A DNA stretch of 64,000 nucleotides from Bin87 sp034423575 (lineage in GTDB: Bacteria > Chloroflexota > Dehalococcoidia > Lucifugimonadales > UBA3495): positions 1 to 64,000 of the forward strand of contig DAOUIF010000062.1 of assembly GCA_034423575.1 (NCBI GenBank), in the 5' to 3' direction. Under the pieces are notes generated by a model that saw only the letters and a program-made list of their open reading frames with translations, was not told the origin of the DNA and ran no database searches. Both the position numbers and the translations under genes were made by a program. Numbering within the stretch: position 1 is the first letter of the stretch; each line of letters starts with the position of its first letter. Positions 16,745-26,700 of this stretch are shown here, in pieces.

Positions 16745-17992
16745 ATGAACGAGCACGAGCAGGAATTCGGCACACCGCCACCGGTCAAGCCTTCGCTCTG
16801 GGAGCTCGCCAGCGCCCGGGGGATGGACCGGCGCCATTTCCTGCGCCTGCTGCTGGCCGGCGGCGCAACCGCGGTCCTGGCTGCCTGCGCCGACATGGCC
16901 CCATCCAATTCGACGATGGAACCCCCAGCGCCGGTCAGCCCTTGGTTCAAAGATCCCCAGCCGTTCGTCGTGCATGGAGACAAGGGGCTGGAGGCGCGGC
17001 TGGAAAACATGCAGGGCATGCTCACCCCCAACCGTCTGTTCTTCGTGCGCAACAACTCGGTCAGCCTTGATCTGGACGCCGACGACTGGCGTCTCATCGT
17101 GGAGGGCGACGCAATCTCCGAGCCTCTGGGATTGACCTACGCGGAAATCCGCAGCCTGCCCAGCCGCACGCTGATATCCTACCTCGAATGCGCGGGCAAT
17201 CACCGCGCCATGTTCAACCTGATGAACGGACGGGAGGCGTCGGGTACCCAGTGGATGACCGGGGCGGTAAGCAACGGCGAATGGGTCGGCGCGCAACTCC
17301 GCGACGTCCTGACGCTGGCGGGCATCCAGCCCTATGCGGCATCCGTGTTGCTGGTGGGGCTCGACGTGCAGTCTCCAGAGGAGGGCTTCCGGTACGTTCT
17401 CCCGGCGGAGAAAGCGATGGAACCGGACACCCTGCTGGCCTACACGCTCAACGGGGAGACACTGCCCAGGGACCATGGATTCCCTGTCCGCGCGTTGGTC
17501 CCCGGCTGGGTGGGCAGCGCCAACGTCAAGTGGCTGGGCCGCATCGTCGTTTCGTTGGAGCCGATGTGGACCCGGAACAACACCACCTCCTACACGCTCA
17601 TCGGCGATGCGTACCCGCCACAGGGTGAATCACTGGGCCAGCCGGTCACCGCGCAGGTGATCAAGAGCGCACTGGCCCTGCCCTGGCCGGCGGAACTACC
17701 GGCGGGACGCCAGCGCATCCGCGGGTACGCCCACTCCCCCTCGGGACCGATTTCACGCGTCGAATGGAGCATGGACTCGGGCCAAACCTGGAACGTGGCA
17801 GCGCTTTCCGGGTCCCAGCCGGACCGCTCCTGGGCTCGGTTCGAGTTTGAGTGGGACGCCGAGCCGGGCGAACACACCATCATGACCCGGGCCACCGACG
17901 CGGCCGGCAATACCCAACCCGACCGCGTGCCGTTCAACGAGAAGGGATACCTCTTCAACCAGCCCGTCGCCCATCCGATACGAGTGACCTAG
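16745..17992 (+). CDS. Sulfite-oxidase-family molybdopterin oxidoreductase, Tat lipoprotein
   Basis: 415 residues. The N-terminus has a Tat motif (RRHFLR, residues 29-34), a hydrophobic stretch and a lipobox LAAC with C48, so it should be exported folded and lipid-anchored. The molybdopterin domain follows; YLECAGNHR carries C149, the molybdenum ligand of the sulfite oxidase family. The C-terminal third (SPSGPISRVEWSMDSGQTW) is the immunoglobulin-like Mo-co dimerisation domain. The family oxidises sulfite or reduces sulfoxides. No cytochrome c partner is adjacent, so the electron acceptor is unknown. It lies 42 bases after an amidohydrolase. Confidence 0.87.
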   Translation: MNEHEQEFGTPPPVKPSLWELASARGMDRRHFLRLLLAGGATAVLAACADMAPSNSTMEPPAPVSPWFKDPQPFVVHGDKGLEARLENMQGMLTPNRLFFVRNNSVSLDLDADDWRLIVEGDAISEPLGLTYAEIRSLPSRTLISYLECAGNHRAMFNLMNGREASGTQWMTGAVSNGEWVGAQLRDVLTLAGIQPYAASVLLVGLDVQSPEEGFRYVLPAEKAMEPDTLLAYTLNGETLPRDHGFPVRALVPGWVGSANVKWLGRIVVSLEPMWTRNNTTSYTLIGDAYPPQGESLGQPVTAQVIKSALALPWPAELPAGRQRIRGYAHSPSGPISRVEWSMDSGQTWNVAALSGSQPDRSWARFEFEWDAEPGEHTIMTRATDAAGNTQPDRVPFNEKGYLFNQPVAHPIRVT

Positions 17993-18055
17993 CCCCGGCA
18001 TATGTTGGGGGACCAGGCAACAGGAGACGGACGTAGACGCTCGGCGTTCACGTTC

Positions 18056-20002
18056 CTAAGTGTGGCACTCCTCCTCGCAATGGTCACTGGGCGGTACGTC
18101 CAGCACCGGGTTGGTGTCGAAGAACCCCACCGGCTTCAGGCTGAACCCGCAGTAGGCCACTGGCGAAATCGGCCAGTCCTCCGGCCGGGGCACGTGGTGG
18201 TAGCCCAGGGTGTACCACAGGACAACATCGGTGTCCGCCACGTTCCGGTTGTTTTTCGTGTACTCAGGCAGACCCGCGCCGCCCGGGTGCTGGTTGGGGT
18301 ATGGGCCGGTGGCGGATATCTCGTCACGGTCGTACGGGGTCACCCACAGGTGTTTCGTCATGAACCCGGCCCGCTTGATGATGCTGGCGTCGGGATGCGC
18401 GAAGGGCAGAATGTTCTCGCCAGGCATCAGCTTGTAACTCACCGGCTGCCCCAGCTCGTTCTTCGCCGAGGTGTTGGACACCAGCCAGTAGCGCCCGCTC
18501 ATCGGGTCGATCACCCGCTGCGCTTCGTGCTCCGTTCCCAGCAGGGTCTTTTCGGCGTAAAAGGCGTTGCCATGAGGGTTGTCGGGACCCGGCGGCGCAG
18601 CCACGGTGTTCACCTCGAAGACCGAGTTCTGCCCGCCGTCCACGCTCATGTCCATGCGGAAGTTGAAGAAGTGCTGGTGGATGTGCGCGTTCAATTGGGG
18701 CGCGACCAGTGTGCCGTACTTGGGCGTCTCCCCCTCGGCGATCCCGGCGGTGTTGATGATGCCGGTCAGCTTGATCTCCATTTGGATCGTGCCGTCCTGA
18801 TAGAAGTACCAGAAGAACCCGTACTCGTAGTTGCCCACGGTCACGACGCTGGAAATCACCAACCGCCGCGAGCGACGCACCTCGGTTTGCCCGATGCGCC
18901 AGTCGGTGTGCTTCCACAGGATGCCGTAGTCCTCCTCGTGCATGCACACCGCGTTGGGTATGGTGAACGCTTCACCGCTGCCCGTATTGAGCGCAGCGTC
19001 GAAGTAGTAAATCTCTCCCAGGCAGTCGCAGCCCAGAGTCAGCGAGTTGGTCAACGAGCCGATCCCGTACTCCCCGGCGTCGAAGGCGTTCTTCCGGTAG
19101 TGGTCCTTGCCGGGTTCTCCGTAGGGCACCACCATGTCGGACAATGCCGCCCGGTGCAGGATCGGCCGCACCCGGCCCTGGTCTTCGTACCCCACCGTGT
19201 GGATCACCAGCCCCTCCCGAGGCGTGAACCCGACGCGCAGGTGCCATTTCTGCCACGTCACCTTCCAGCCGTCCACCTGAAAACTCGGCCCCTCGGGCTG
19301 GGTGATCTCCAGCGGTTTCAGGTCATCGCGAAACCTGCCGACAAACTCGGCTCCGTAATTCCCCGGCTCCGGCGGCAGCGGCATCACGCCGTAGTCGTCG
19401 ACCCGGACCACTTCCATGCTGTTCAGGTCGACCACGGCGGTGACGCCCTCGATGGGACGGGCGTAGCCGTTGTCCGTGGGGCTGGTGCGGGCAAAGTTTC
19501 GGCACAGCACCAGTCGCCGGCCCTCCTCGTCCTCGTATCCATAGTTGCCGGCCGACCACGGGTCCACCATCACCAGGCTGGGGTCGGTGATGCCCCGCTT
19601 TTTGATGGCCGCCTGGAACCGCGCGTCGGCGCGCACCGTCGCCTCGCACTCCATGAACTCGTCGAACATCACCCGGGGCTGCACTCCAGGAATGTGTTCC
19701 CACGAAACGACGCTACGGTCGTCCAGTGACACCACTGCCTCGTAGGTGGCCGGCACGTCGTTGTCCAGCACCACCAGGAAGGCCTCTCGCCGTATCGGGT
19801 CTCCCGGTTGAAACTCGAGCACAACGTGCTTGTCCGGCTCCCGCAGCACGATGGTCTCGAACCGCGTTCGGGGTCCCAGGTCGCGCTGTGACTTCAGAAT
19901 GGCCGACACCTCGCCGATCTCCTCCGCCGTCAGCGGGTCCAGCGGGTGTGACACCACGGAGCGTGTTGATTCCTGCGGTGTTGCCTTGGTGGAAATGGCC
20001 AT
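18056..20002 (-). CDS. Copper amine oxidase (primary-amine oxidase)
   Basis: 648 residues. The TPQ precursor tyrosine is Y392 in GNYEYGFF. Copper ligands H440 and H442 are in AHIHQHFFNFRMD, with the third His expected in the C-terminal LGYHHVPRPEDWP. The catalytic base is D308 in NAFDAGEYG. All key residues are present, so it should oxidise a primary amine to aldehyde, ammonia and H2O2. There is no signal peptide. GAGGAG lies 7 bases before ATG 20002; the upstream ATG at 20035 lacks such a site. It is divergent from the NHL-repeat gene. Confidence 0.93.
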   Translation of the reverse strand: MAISTKATPQESTRSVVSHPLDPLTAEEIGEVSAILKSQRDLGPRTRFETIVLREPDKHVVLEFQPGDPIRREAFLVVLDNDVPATYEAVVSLDDRSVVSWEHIPGVQPRVMFDEFMECEATVRADARFQAAIKKRGITDPSLVMVDPWSAGNYGYEDEEGRRLVLCRNFARTSPTDNGYARPIEGVTAVVDLNSMEVVRVDDYGVMPLPPEPGNYGAEFVGRFRDDLKPLEITQPEGPSFQVDGWKVTWQKWHLRVGFTPREGLVIHTVGYEDQGRVRPILHRAALSDMVVPYGEPGKDHYRKNAFDAGEYGIGSLTNSLTLGCDCLGEIYYFDAALNTGSGEAFTIPNAVCMHEEDYGILWKHTDWRIGQTEVRRSRRLVISSVVTVGNYEYGFFWYFYQDGTIQMEIKLTGIINTAGIAEGETPKYGTLVAPQLNAHIHQHFFNFRMDMSVDGGQNSVFEVNTVAAPPGPDNPHGNAFYAEKTLLGTEHEAQRVIDPMSGRYWLVSNTSAKNELGQPVSYKLMPGENILPFAHPDASIIKRAGFMTKHLWVTPYDRDEISATGPYPNQHPGGAGLPEYTKNNRNVADTDVVLWYTLGYHHVPRPEDWPISPVAYCGFSLKPVGFFDTNPVLDVPPSDHCEEECHT

Positions 20003-20185
20003 GATGTACTCCTCGGTTATGGTCGCACCGGACAAACGGTTGCTATGGTAGATACCGGACGCTAACAGCGCGGCGTTACCGGGTCAAGGCGAACGCCGGC
20101 CGCCGTCGATCAAAATGCGAAAGCGCTGCCCGCGCGGTGCTAAAATCCTCGCAACCCGCAAAACACGTTCCGTGGAGGCAACCAA

Positions 20186-21022
20186 ATGGCCATCACTGTT
20201 GGCATGGGCGATTACGTGTACGAATACCAACCGGGATGGCCCCTGCTCCCGGTGGGCCAGGGTTTCCAGGGCATCAGCGGCGTCGCTGTGGACAGCCGGG
20301 ACCAGGTGTACGTGTTCCAGCGCCAGGGACCTCGCGTGCTCGTGTTCGACCCGGACGGGCACCCGCTGGCCGCGTGGTACAGCAGCGGGGGCGTGCCGGC
20401 CGACGCCCACCACATCCACATCGGCCCTGATGACTCCGTGTACCTGGTGGACCGGGACGCCCACCAGATCCTCAAATATTCCCCGGATGGCGAGCTCCTG
20501 GCGACCATCGGCAACCGCAACCGACCGGCGCTCCAGGCCCCCTTCAACCATCCCGCCGATGTATGCGTGGCCCCTTCCGGCGAGTTGTTCGTGGCGGACG
20601 GCTACGGCAATTCCTCGGTGCACCGCCTCGCCGCCGATGGGTCTCTGATTGCTTCCTTCGGCAGTCCCGGCCGCGGTCCCGGAGAATTCATCGTGCCGCA
20701 CAGCATTCGCGTCTCCGCCGACGGGCGGGTCTATGTGGCCGACCGCGAGAACAACCGGGTGCAGGTCTTCACCGTAGACGGCCAGTTCGTCGACCAGTGG
20801 ACGGACTTTAAGTGCCCCATGGGCGTGCACATCGACGCCGAGCAGCGCGTCTACGTGACCGACCAGGTGCCACGCCTCAGCATCCTGACCCTGGATGGAG
20901 AGCTTCTGGCCCGGGGCCGGACCTTCGAGTACGCCCACCAGGTTTACACCGACTCGCAGGGCAACATTTACGGCGCCGACACCTCCAACCAGCGTGTCCA
21001 GAAGCTGGCGCGGGTACGGTAG
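20186..21022 (+). CDS. NHL-repeat six-bladed propeller protein
   Basis: 278 residues made almost wholly of NHL-type blades. Repeating units read ISGVAVDSRDQVYVFQ, HIHIGPDDSVYLVDRDAHQILKYSPDG, PADVCVAPSGELFVADGYGN, PHSIRVSADGRVYVADRENNRVQVF and QVYTDSQGNIYGADTSNQRVQKL. This is close to the fold of peptidyl-hydroxyglycine lyase and related bacterial propellers. It has no signal peptide, so it is probably cytoplasmic; enzymatic or scaffold role is unknown. GGAGG lies before the ATG. The LLM monooxygenase starts 48 bases downstream, suggesting one transcript. Confidence 0.85.
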   Translation: MAITVGMGDYVYEYQPGWPLLPVGQGFQGISGVAVDSRDQVYVFQRQGPRVLVFDPDGHPLAAWYSSGGVPADAHHIHIGPDDSVYLVDRDAHQILKYSPDGELLATIGNRNRPALQAPFNHPADVCVAPSGELFVADGYGNSSVHRLAADGSLIASFGSPGRGPGEFIVPHSIRVSADGRVYVADRENNRVQVFTVDGQFVDQWTDFKCPMGVHIDAEQRVYVTDQVPRLSILTLDGELLARGRTFEYAHQVYTDSQGNIYGADTSNQRVQKLARVR

Positions 21023-21069
21023 TCGAAACCACGAACATCCGGCACACTGACCCGCATCGTAGGTACGGT

Positions 21070-22197
21070 ATGCGATTCGCAGCTTTCACCACAGTCGCCG
21101 CATCCGCCGGCGAAGCCACCGACGCGGCGGGCTTTCTGGACAACCTGCGTCAACAGGCCGTCCTGGCGGAGGAACTCGGCTTCGAGGCCATCTGGTTGGG
21201 CGAGCATCATTTCACCCCGTTCGGCGTGGGCGACCTCCCCAATCCGATACTGTTGGGCGCCGACCTGGCCGCCCGCACGTCCAGGATCCGCATCGGTCAG
21301 ATGGCCAACATCGCCACCTGGTGGCATCCCATCCGGCTGGCCGAGGACCTTGCCATGCTGGACAACATGAGCGGAGGCCGCCTCGAGGTGGGGTTCGGCC
21401 GCGGCATCTGGCCCTACGAGGGGCCACAGTTCCACCCCAACGCGGACCCCCGCAAGGACGCCGAGAACCGGGAGCTTTTCCAGGAAACCATCGAGATTGT
21501 CCGCAAGATCTGGGCGGACGAGTACTTCGACCACCACGGGACCAACTACACCTTCCCCGCTCCGGACACCGTGTTCTCCCACCCGTCGGTCGCTCCGGAT
21601 CCGACTTGGCATGACGGCCAACGCGTCACCCGGCTGCGGGTGACCCCGCGCCCGTACCAACAACCACACCCACCGCTTTGGATGACGGTGTCCACCGACC
21701 GGTCGGTGACGACCGCCGCCCAGATGGGCCTCAAGGCCTGCTACTGGCAGCCGCCTTCCCTCCGGATCCGGCAACGAATGGAGATCTACGCCGAGGCGCG
21801 CTCGAACCTTGAGGGTCGTCGCTACGAATTGGGCGAAGGTCAGGCGGTCATGCGCTCCACGTACGTCGCCTCTTCCATGGAAGAAGCCCGAAGGGATGCC
21901 GAGGCTGCAATCATGTCGGCCTTCATTTTCAATGATCCCTTCCGCGGTCGTCAGGTGTTCACCAACCCGGACGAGGAGCTCGACCCCGAGATCAAACTGG
22001 ACTGGGACTTCCTGGAGCCTCGCACACTGCTGGTGGGTTCGCCCGACAACGTCGCCGAGAAGATCCAGGAACTGCAGGAGGTGTGCAACCTGGATTACCT
22101 CCTCGTTGAGTTTGCCCACTCCGGCTTGTCGCAGCGCCAGATCCTGCGCAACCTAGAGAACTTCGCCACCAGAGTTATGCCGCACTTCGCCGATTAG
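21070..22197 (+). CDS. Luciferase-like (LLM class) flavin-dependent oxidoreductase
   Basis: 375-residue TIM-barrel monooxygenase of the bacterial luciferase family. MRFAAFTTV opens the barrel; AEELGFEAIWLGEHHF is the classical LLM signature with the EHHF motif; RIRIGQMANIATWWHPIRLAEDLAMLDNMSGGRLEVGFGRG carries the flavin phosphate region. The C-terminal LVGSPDNVAEKIQEL is also typical. It uses FMNH2 and O2 to oxidise small organics; substrate unknown. The open frame extends upstream to 20812, but that part overlaps the NHL gene, and the ATG at 21070 gives the family N-terminus. Confidence 0.88.
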   Translation: MRFAAFTTVAASAGEATDAAGFLDNLRQQAVLAEELGFEAIWLGEHHFTPFGVGDLPNPILLGADLAARTSRIRIGQMANIATWWHPIRLAEDLAMLDNMSGGRLEVGFGRGIWPYEGPQFHPNADPRKDAENRELFQETIEIVRKIWADEYFDHHGTNYTFPAPDTVFSHPSVAPDPTWHDGQRVTRLRVTPRPYQQPHPPLWMTVSTDRSVTTAAQMGLKACYWQPPSLRIRQRMEIYAEARSNLEGRRYELGEGQAVMRSTYVASSMEEARRDAEAAIMSAFIFNDPFRGRQVFTNPDEELDPEIKLDWDFLEPRTLLVGSPDNVAEKIQELQEVCNLDYLLVEFAHSGLSQRQILRNLENFATRVMPHFAD

Positions 22198-22254
22198 ACA
22201 GCCCCGGGCCTTCGTCTTCTAACCTATGTAACGCCGAACGGCGGCGCACTCCCG

Positions 22255-23493
22255 TTAGCAGCAGATCATCCCGTGCTGCGGCGCGCCCCTGGCCTCCTTG
22301 TCCCGGACCAGCAGGGTGCCCACCGTCGCCACCGCCGACAGGGCCAGCATCAACAGGAAGGCCCGGTCATAGCTGCCCCAGATGTCGAACGACAGGGCGC
22401 CGGCCAGCGCGCCAAGGCCGCCGCTCACCTGGTGCACGCCGGAGATTGTTCCGCTGACCCTTCCCAATCGGGTGGTGCCGAATATGTTGCCGGAGAACAT
22501 GACCGTCAGCGGGGCGGTCATGAGGAAGGTGAATCCGTACAAAAGCGCGAAGACCATCACCGCAGGCTTGTCCTGGTTCAGTATGACCAGCGCAAAAATC
22601 CCGATGCGCATCACAAAGCACAGCAGCGTCGGCCGCCCGGGGCCCAGGCGGTCAGCGAGATAGCCGGAGGCGATGACGCCCAAGAGGCCCATAACGCCCA
22701 TGAGCGCCAGCAGGTACCCCGCGACCACCGTGCCGATTCCAATGTCCAGGGCAAAAGCCACCACGTGAGTTTGCACAAAGAAGTCCTGGAAGCCGCAGAT
22801 GGCGTATACCACCAGGAGCAGCCAGAGCTGAACCGACGTCAGAAGCGGACCCTCCCTCGGCTGCTGATCATCCTGTCCCGCAGACGCGCTCGTGGCCGGC
22901 GTTCCCGCGCTTGTGGGCGCTGATCGGCCGGATCGTACCGCCGCCATCACAATCGGCGCCAGCAGCACGAGGTTGGCCAGTCCCAATGCCCCGTAGGAAA
23001 GACGCCACCCGAACCGGGCCAGCGACTGTGCCAGCAGTCCGACGATCACCAGTTGGCCGATCGCGTTGCCGGAGACCGCCACGCTGTTGGCAACGCCGCG
23101 CCGGTTCGGGAACCACCGAACGATCATGACGCTCACGATGGGATTGGACATGCCGGCGTTCCCCAGCGCGAAGACCACCCCGTACACCAGGAACAGCTGC
23201 CACGGCGAGGATATGACGCTCATCAGGGCTAGGCCGACCGCGCCCACCACGGCTCCGATACCCATGATCCAGCGCAGGTCGTAGCGATCCGCAAGGCGGC
23301 CCACAAAGGGCATGGCCGCGGCGGAAACCAGCATGTACGCCGTGACGCCGAGCGACAGCACCGAGCGAGACCACACGAGGTCATCGACCATGGGCTTCAG
23401 CATGAGCCCCAGGGCGGAGCGCGACCCACCGTTGAAGAATAGGATCGTGAACCCCGCCGCCAGGATGACCCAGCGGTAGTCAATCCGGCGCAT
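22255..23493 (-). CDS. MFS transporter (monocarboxylate/OFA-like)
   Basis: 412 residues with about 12 hydrophobic helices in two halves, joined by a polar loop near residues 190-215 (SGRSAPTSAGTPATSASAGQDDQQ). The loop 2-3 motif is GRLADRYDLRW and its repeat in the second half is GYLADRLGPGRP. WFPNRRGVANS in the fourth loop is typical of OFA/monocarboxylate porters. Substrate is probably an organic anion taken up for catabolism. It is convergent with the LLM gene and ends in an odd GMICC tail. Confidence 0.85.
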   Translation of the reverse strand: MRRIDYRWVILAAGFTILFFNGGSRSALGLMLKPMVDDLVWSRSVLSLGVTAYMLVSAAAMPFVGRLADRYDLRWIMGIGAVVGAVGLALMSVISSPWQLFLVYGVVFALGNAGMSNPIVSVMIVRWFPNRRGVANSVAVSGNAIGQLVIVGLLAQSLARFGWRLSYGALGLANLVLLAPIVMAAVRSGRSAPTSAGTPATSASAGQDDQQPREGPLLTSVQLWLLLVVYAICGFQDFFVQTHVVAFALDIGIGTVVAGYLLALMGVMGLLGVIASGYLADRLGPGRPTLLCFVMRIGIFALVILNQDKPAVMVFALLYGFTFLMTAPLTVMFSGNIFGTTRLGRVSGTISGVHQVSGGLGALAGALSFDIWGSYDRAFLLMLALSAVATVGTLLVRDKEARGAPQHGMICC

Positions 23494-23712
23494 CCATGCT
23501 CCCGCTAATCAGGATGAGTCACCGTAGCATCGGGCTTTAACGGGAGTCAACGAAGCCGGGTTTCGGCACACGGACCCGCCATTGACGGCCATTGGCCGCG
23601 CGCATAACATCCGCGCATTCCGGCGAACTCCGGAACTGTTACCCCGTCATTTCCGACTCGCCAAACTTCCCGACCGAAGCGCCAGCGAAATATCGCCGAA
23701 GAGCGACTGTGG

Positions 23713-26700
23713 ATGTTTGATACGGCGCTGAAAAAGAAGCGGGTCATCGGCATTCTGCTGTTGGCCATCATCCTGGGTCTGTTCCTGGCCTTCAACCGGA
23801 TCCCCAAGCTGGACACGGTCGAGGCTGACCTGGCCGGCGTCAACGCCCCCCGGGCCGAGTGCTTCCAGGGATTTTGCATCAACCGGGAACCGGAGGCCGG
23901 TTTCTTCGAACGGTGGTGGGACTTCTCCACCAGCTACCTGAAGCTGGTGACGGTGGGAATGATCTTCGCGTTCCTCGCCGCGGGCATAACGGAAGTCTTC
24001 CTGTTCCCCAGGAGCGGAAGTTCGGGCATTACGGGCGGAGGCATCAAGGGGGTCCTGCGGGGGTTCGCCGTGGGTTCGTCAATGAACCTCTGTTCCGCCT
24101 GCATCGTCCCGATCGCCTCGGCCTTCCGACGGCGGGGCGCTCCCGTGGAAACCGCCATCGCCATCACCCAGGGATCGTCCACGCTGAACCTGCCGGCGCT
24201 GGTGATGGCCGCGCTCGTGTTTACACCCATGCTGGCCGGTTCTCGGATTGCGGTGAGCGTGGTCGGCGTCCTGTTGCTGGGGCCGCTGGTGGCCCTCCTG
24301 ATGCGACGGCAACTCAGCTTCAGAGACGCCTTCAGGTTCGGTAGAGCGGACGGAGCGGTTCCGGAGTTCGCCACGTGGCGGGAAACCATCGGCGCCGGGC
24401 TGAAGGACTGGGCAAAAGCCAGCCTGAACTACCTGTGGCGTTTGGGGCCGGCTATGATCCTGGCTGGCATTGCCGGCGGCCTGGTGATCCAGTTGATCAC
24501 GCCCGACACCGTGGCTGCCTACCTGGGAGACGATGTTTCCGGCATTGCCGTCGCCGCCACTCTGGGCATCCTCATCAACGTGCCCCTGCTTTTCGAGATC
24601 CCTCTGGTGGCGGTACTGATGCTGGTCGGCATGGGAACTGCGCCGGCGGCGGCGCTGCTGTTCGGCGCGGCGGCGGCCGGCCCCTTCACCCTCTGGGGAT
24701 TGGCACGAGTGATGCCCAAAAAGGCTGTGGCCGCCTTCGCCGCCGGCACGTGGGGCCTGAGCATGGTGGGAGGCGTGGGCCTGCTGTTCGTCGGACCATT
24801 CTTTCTGGATAACTCCGACTCGCGCATCGTTTTCAGCTCGGACCGGGACGGCGACTTTGAGATCTACTCGACGCTTCCGGACGGCTCCGAACTGAAGCGG
24901 CTCAGCAGCAACTCGAGCTACGACGACATGCCGGCGTGGTCGCCCGACGGCAAAAAGATTGCGTTCGTTTCCGACCGTCACGGCAGTCCCGAAATATACG
25001 TGATGAACGCGGATGGTTCCCGCGTGCGTCGGCTCACTGAAGACGATGGCTCAGATAACGCGCTCCCAGCCTGGTCGCCCGACGGCAGCCGGATCGCCTG
25101 GTCCTCCCAGCGCGACGGCAACCGCGAGATCTACGTGATGGATGCTGACGGATCCAACCAGATCAACCTGACCAACGACCCGGGCTACGACTCGTCGCCC
25201 GCCTGGTCCCCCGACGGTCAGCGGATCCTGTTCAACACCCGCCGCGACGGGAACCTGGAAATCTACGTGATGAACGCCGACGGATCCAACCAGGTCCGCC
25301 TCACCAGGAACGCGACGTCTGACGAATTTCCCGCCTGGTCTCCGGACGGTTCCATGATCGCTTTTTCATCCGACCGAACCGGCCGCCGCGCCGTTTACGT
25401 GATGGCCGTTGACGGTACGAACCCGGTGCAACTCACCGGGGACGATTTCCGGGATTACTGGCCATCCTGGTCTCCCGACGGTACCCGGATAACCTTCGCC
25501 AGCGACCGATACGGCGACCCCGAGATCATGGCGATGAACGCCGACGGATCACACCAAGTCAACCTCAGCCACGGCCCCGGCGCCGACAGTGCCCCCGCGT
25601 GGGGTCCGGGTGATCTACCGCCGGCCGACACGCAGGGGCCAAGGATTGTATCCCTGGCGCCTGCCGCCGCCGCCACGTCCGGCGGGAGCCTGGTGACCAT
25701 ATCCGGGTCGGGGCTGGAAGCAGGTACCCGCGTCACTCTTGGCGGCCTGGAAGCGCCGGTTATGGCATTCCTCGACTCACACACGATGACCATCGAGATT
25801 CCCCCACGCCAAACCGGCGTCGTTGACGCGACGGTCACCAATCCCGACGGGCGCTCGGGCACCTTGTCCGAGGGCTTCGTCTATCGACAGCCGCTATTCA
25901 CCAACGTTGCCACCGAAGCCGGCACCGCGTTTCAGCACTTCCGGGACCCTGTGGACCGGATCCCGTTGGGAGCCGGTGTAGTGGTTTTTGATTTCAACAA
26001 CGACGGCCTCCAGGACATCTATGTGGCGTCCAAACCCTCCTGGAGCGACTCTCCGGATCAGATTGACGGAGCCAACGCGTTATATCGAAACGACGGCAAC
26101 GGGTCGTTCACCGATGTCGCCGCGGATGCCGGTGTCGACCAGCTTATGGGCCTGTCCAACGGTGGATGCGCCGCCGATTACGACAACGACGGCGACCAGG
26201 ACCTCTACGTCACCAACTGGGGCTCAAGCAAGCTCTTCCGGAACAACGGGTCGGGCGCTTTTGCCGACGTCACCGATCACGCCGGATTGGGCGACCCCGA
26301 TCCCAGCTACCGGTCCATGGGCTGCGCCTGGGGCGACTATGACCGAGACGGCCATCTGGATTTCGTCGTAGTCCGGCACATGGAAGAATCGGACATGGAG
26401 GCTTTCGACCTCAGGCTGTTTTACCTGGCGGTCCGCCCGCTGGGCCTGTTCCACAACAACGGGGACGGTACCTTCGCTGAGGTTTCGCATCTGCTGGGGG
26501 ACGTCTCAGCGCCCCAAAAAATCCCCGGAGAATACGGCACCCTGTGGGGAGCAGGGTTCCAACCCGGTTGGGTCGACTTCGATAACGACGGCGACCCCGA
26601 CCTGTACGTGGTGAACGACTTTGGCCACGACGTCCAGCCCAACGTCCTGTGGCGCAACGATGGCCCTGGTGACGGCGGAAGTTGGAAATTCGAAGATATT

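Noticed and set aside
18002..19729. 575-residue open frame on the plus strand
   Set aside because: It lies antisense to the copper amine oxidase, whose catalytic motifs are all present on the minus strand. The plus-strand translation is rich in His, Val and Arg with no family resemblance, a typical GC-rich shadow.
24836..25620. Tandem DNA repeat or CRISPR-like array
   Set aside because: The periodic PAWSPDG units are protein blades with diverged codons, without identical repeats or spacers. No CRISPR array is visible anywhere in the window.
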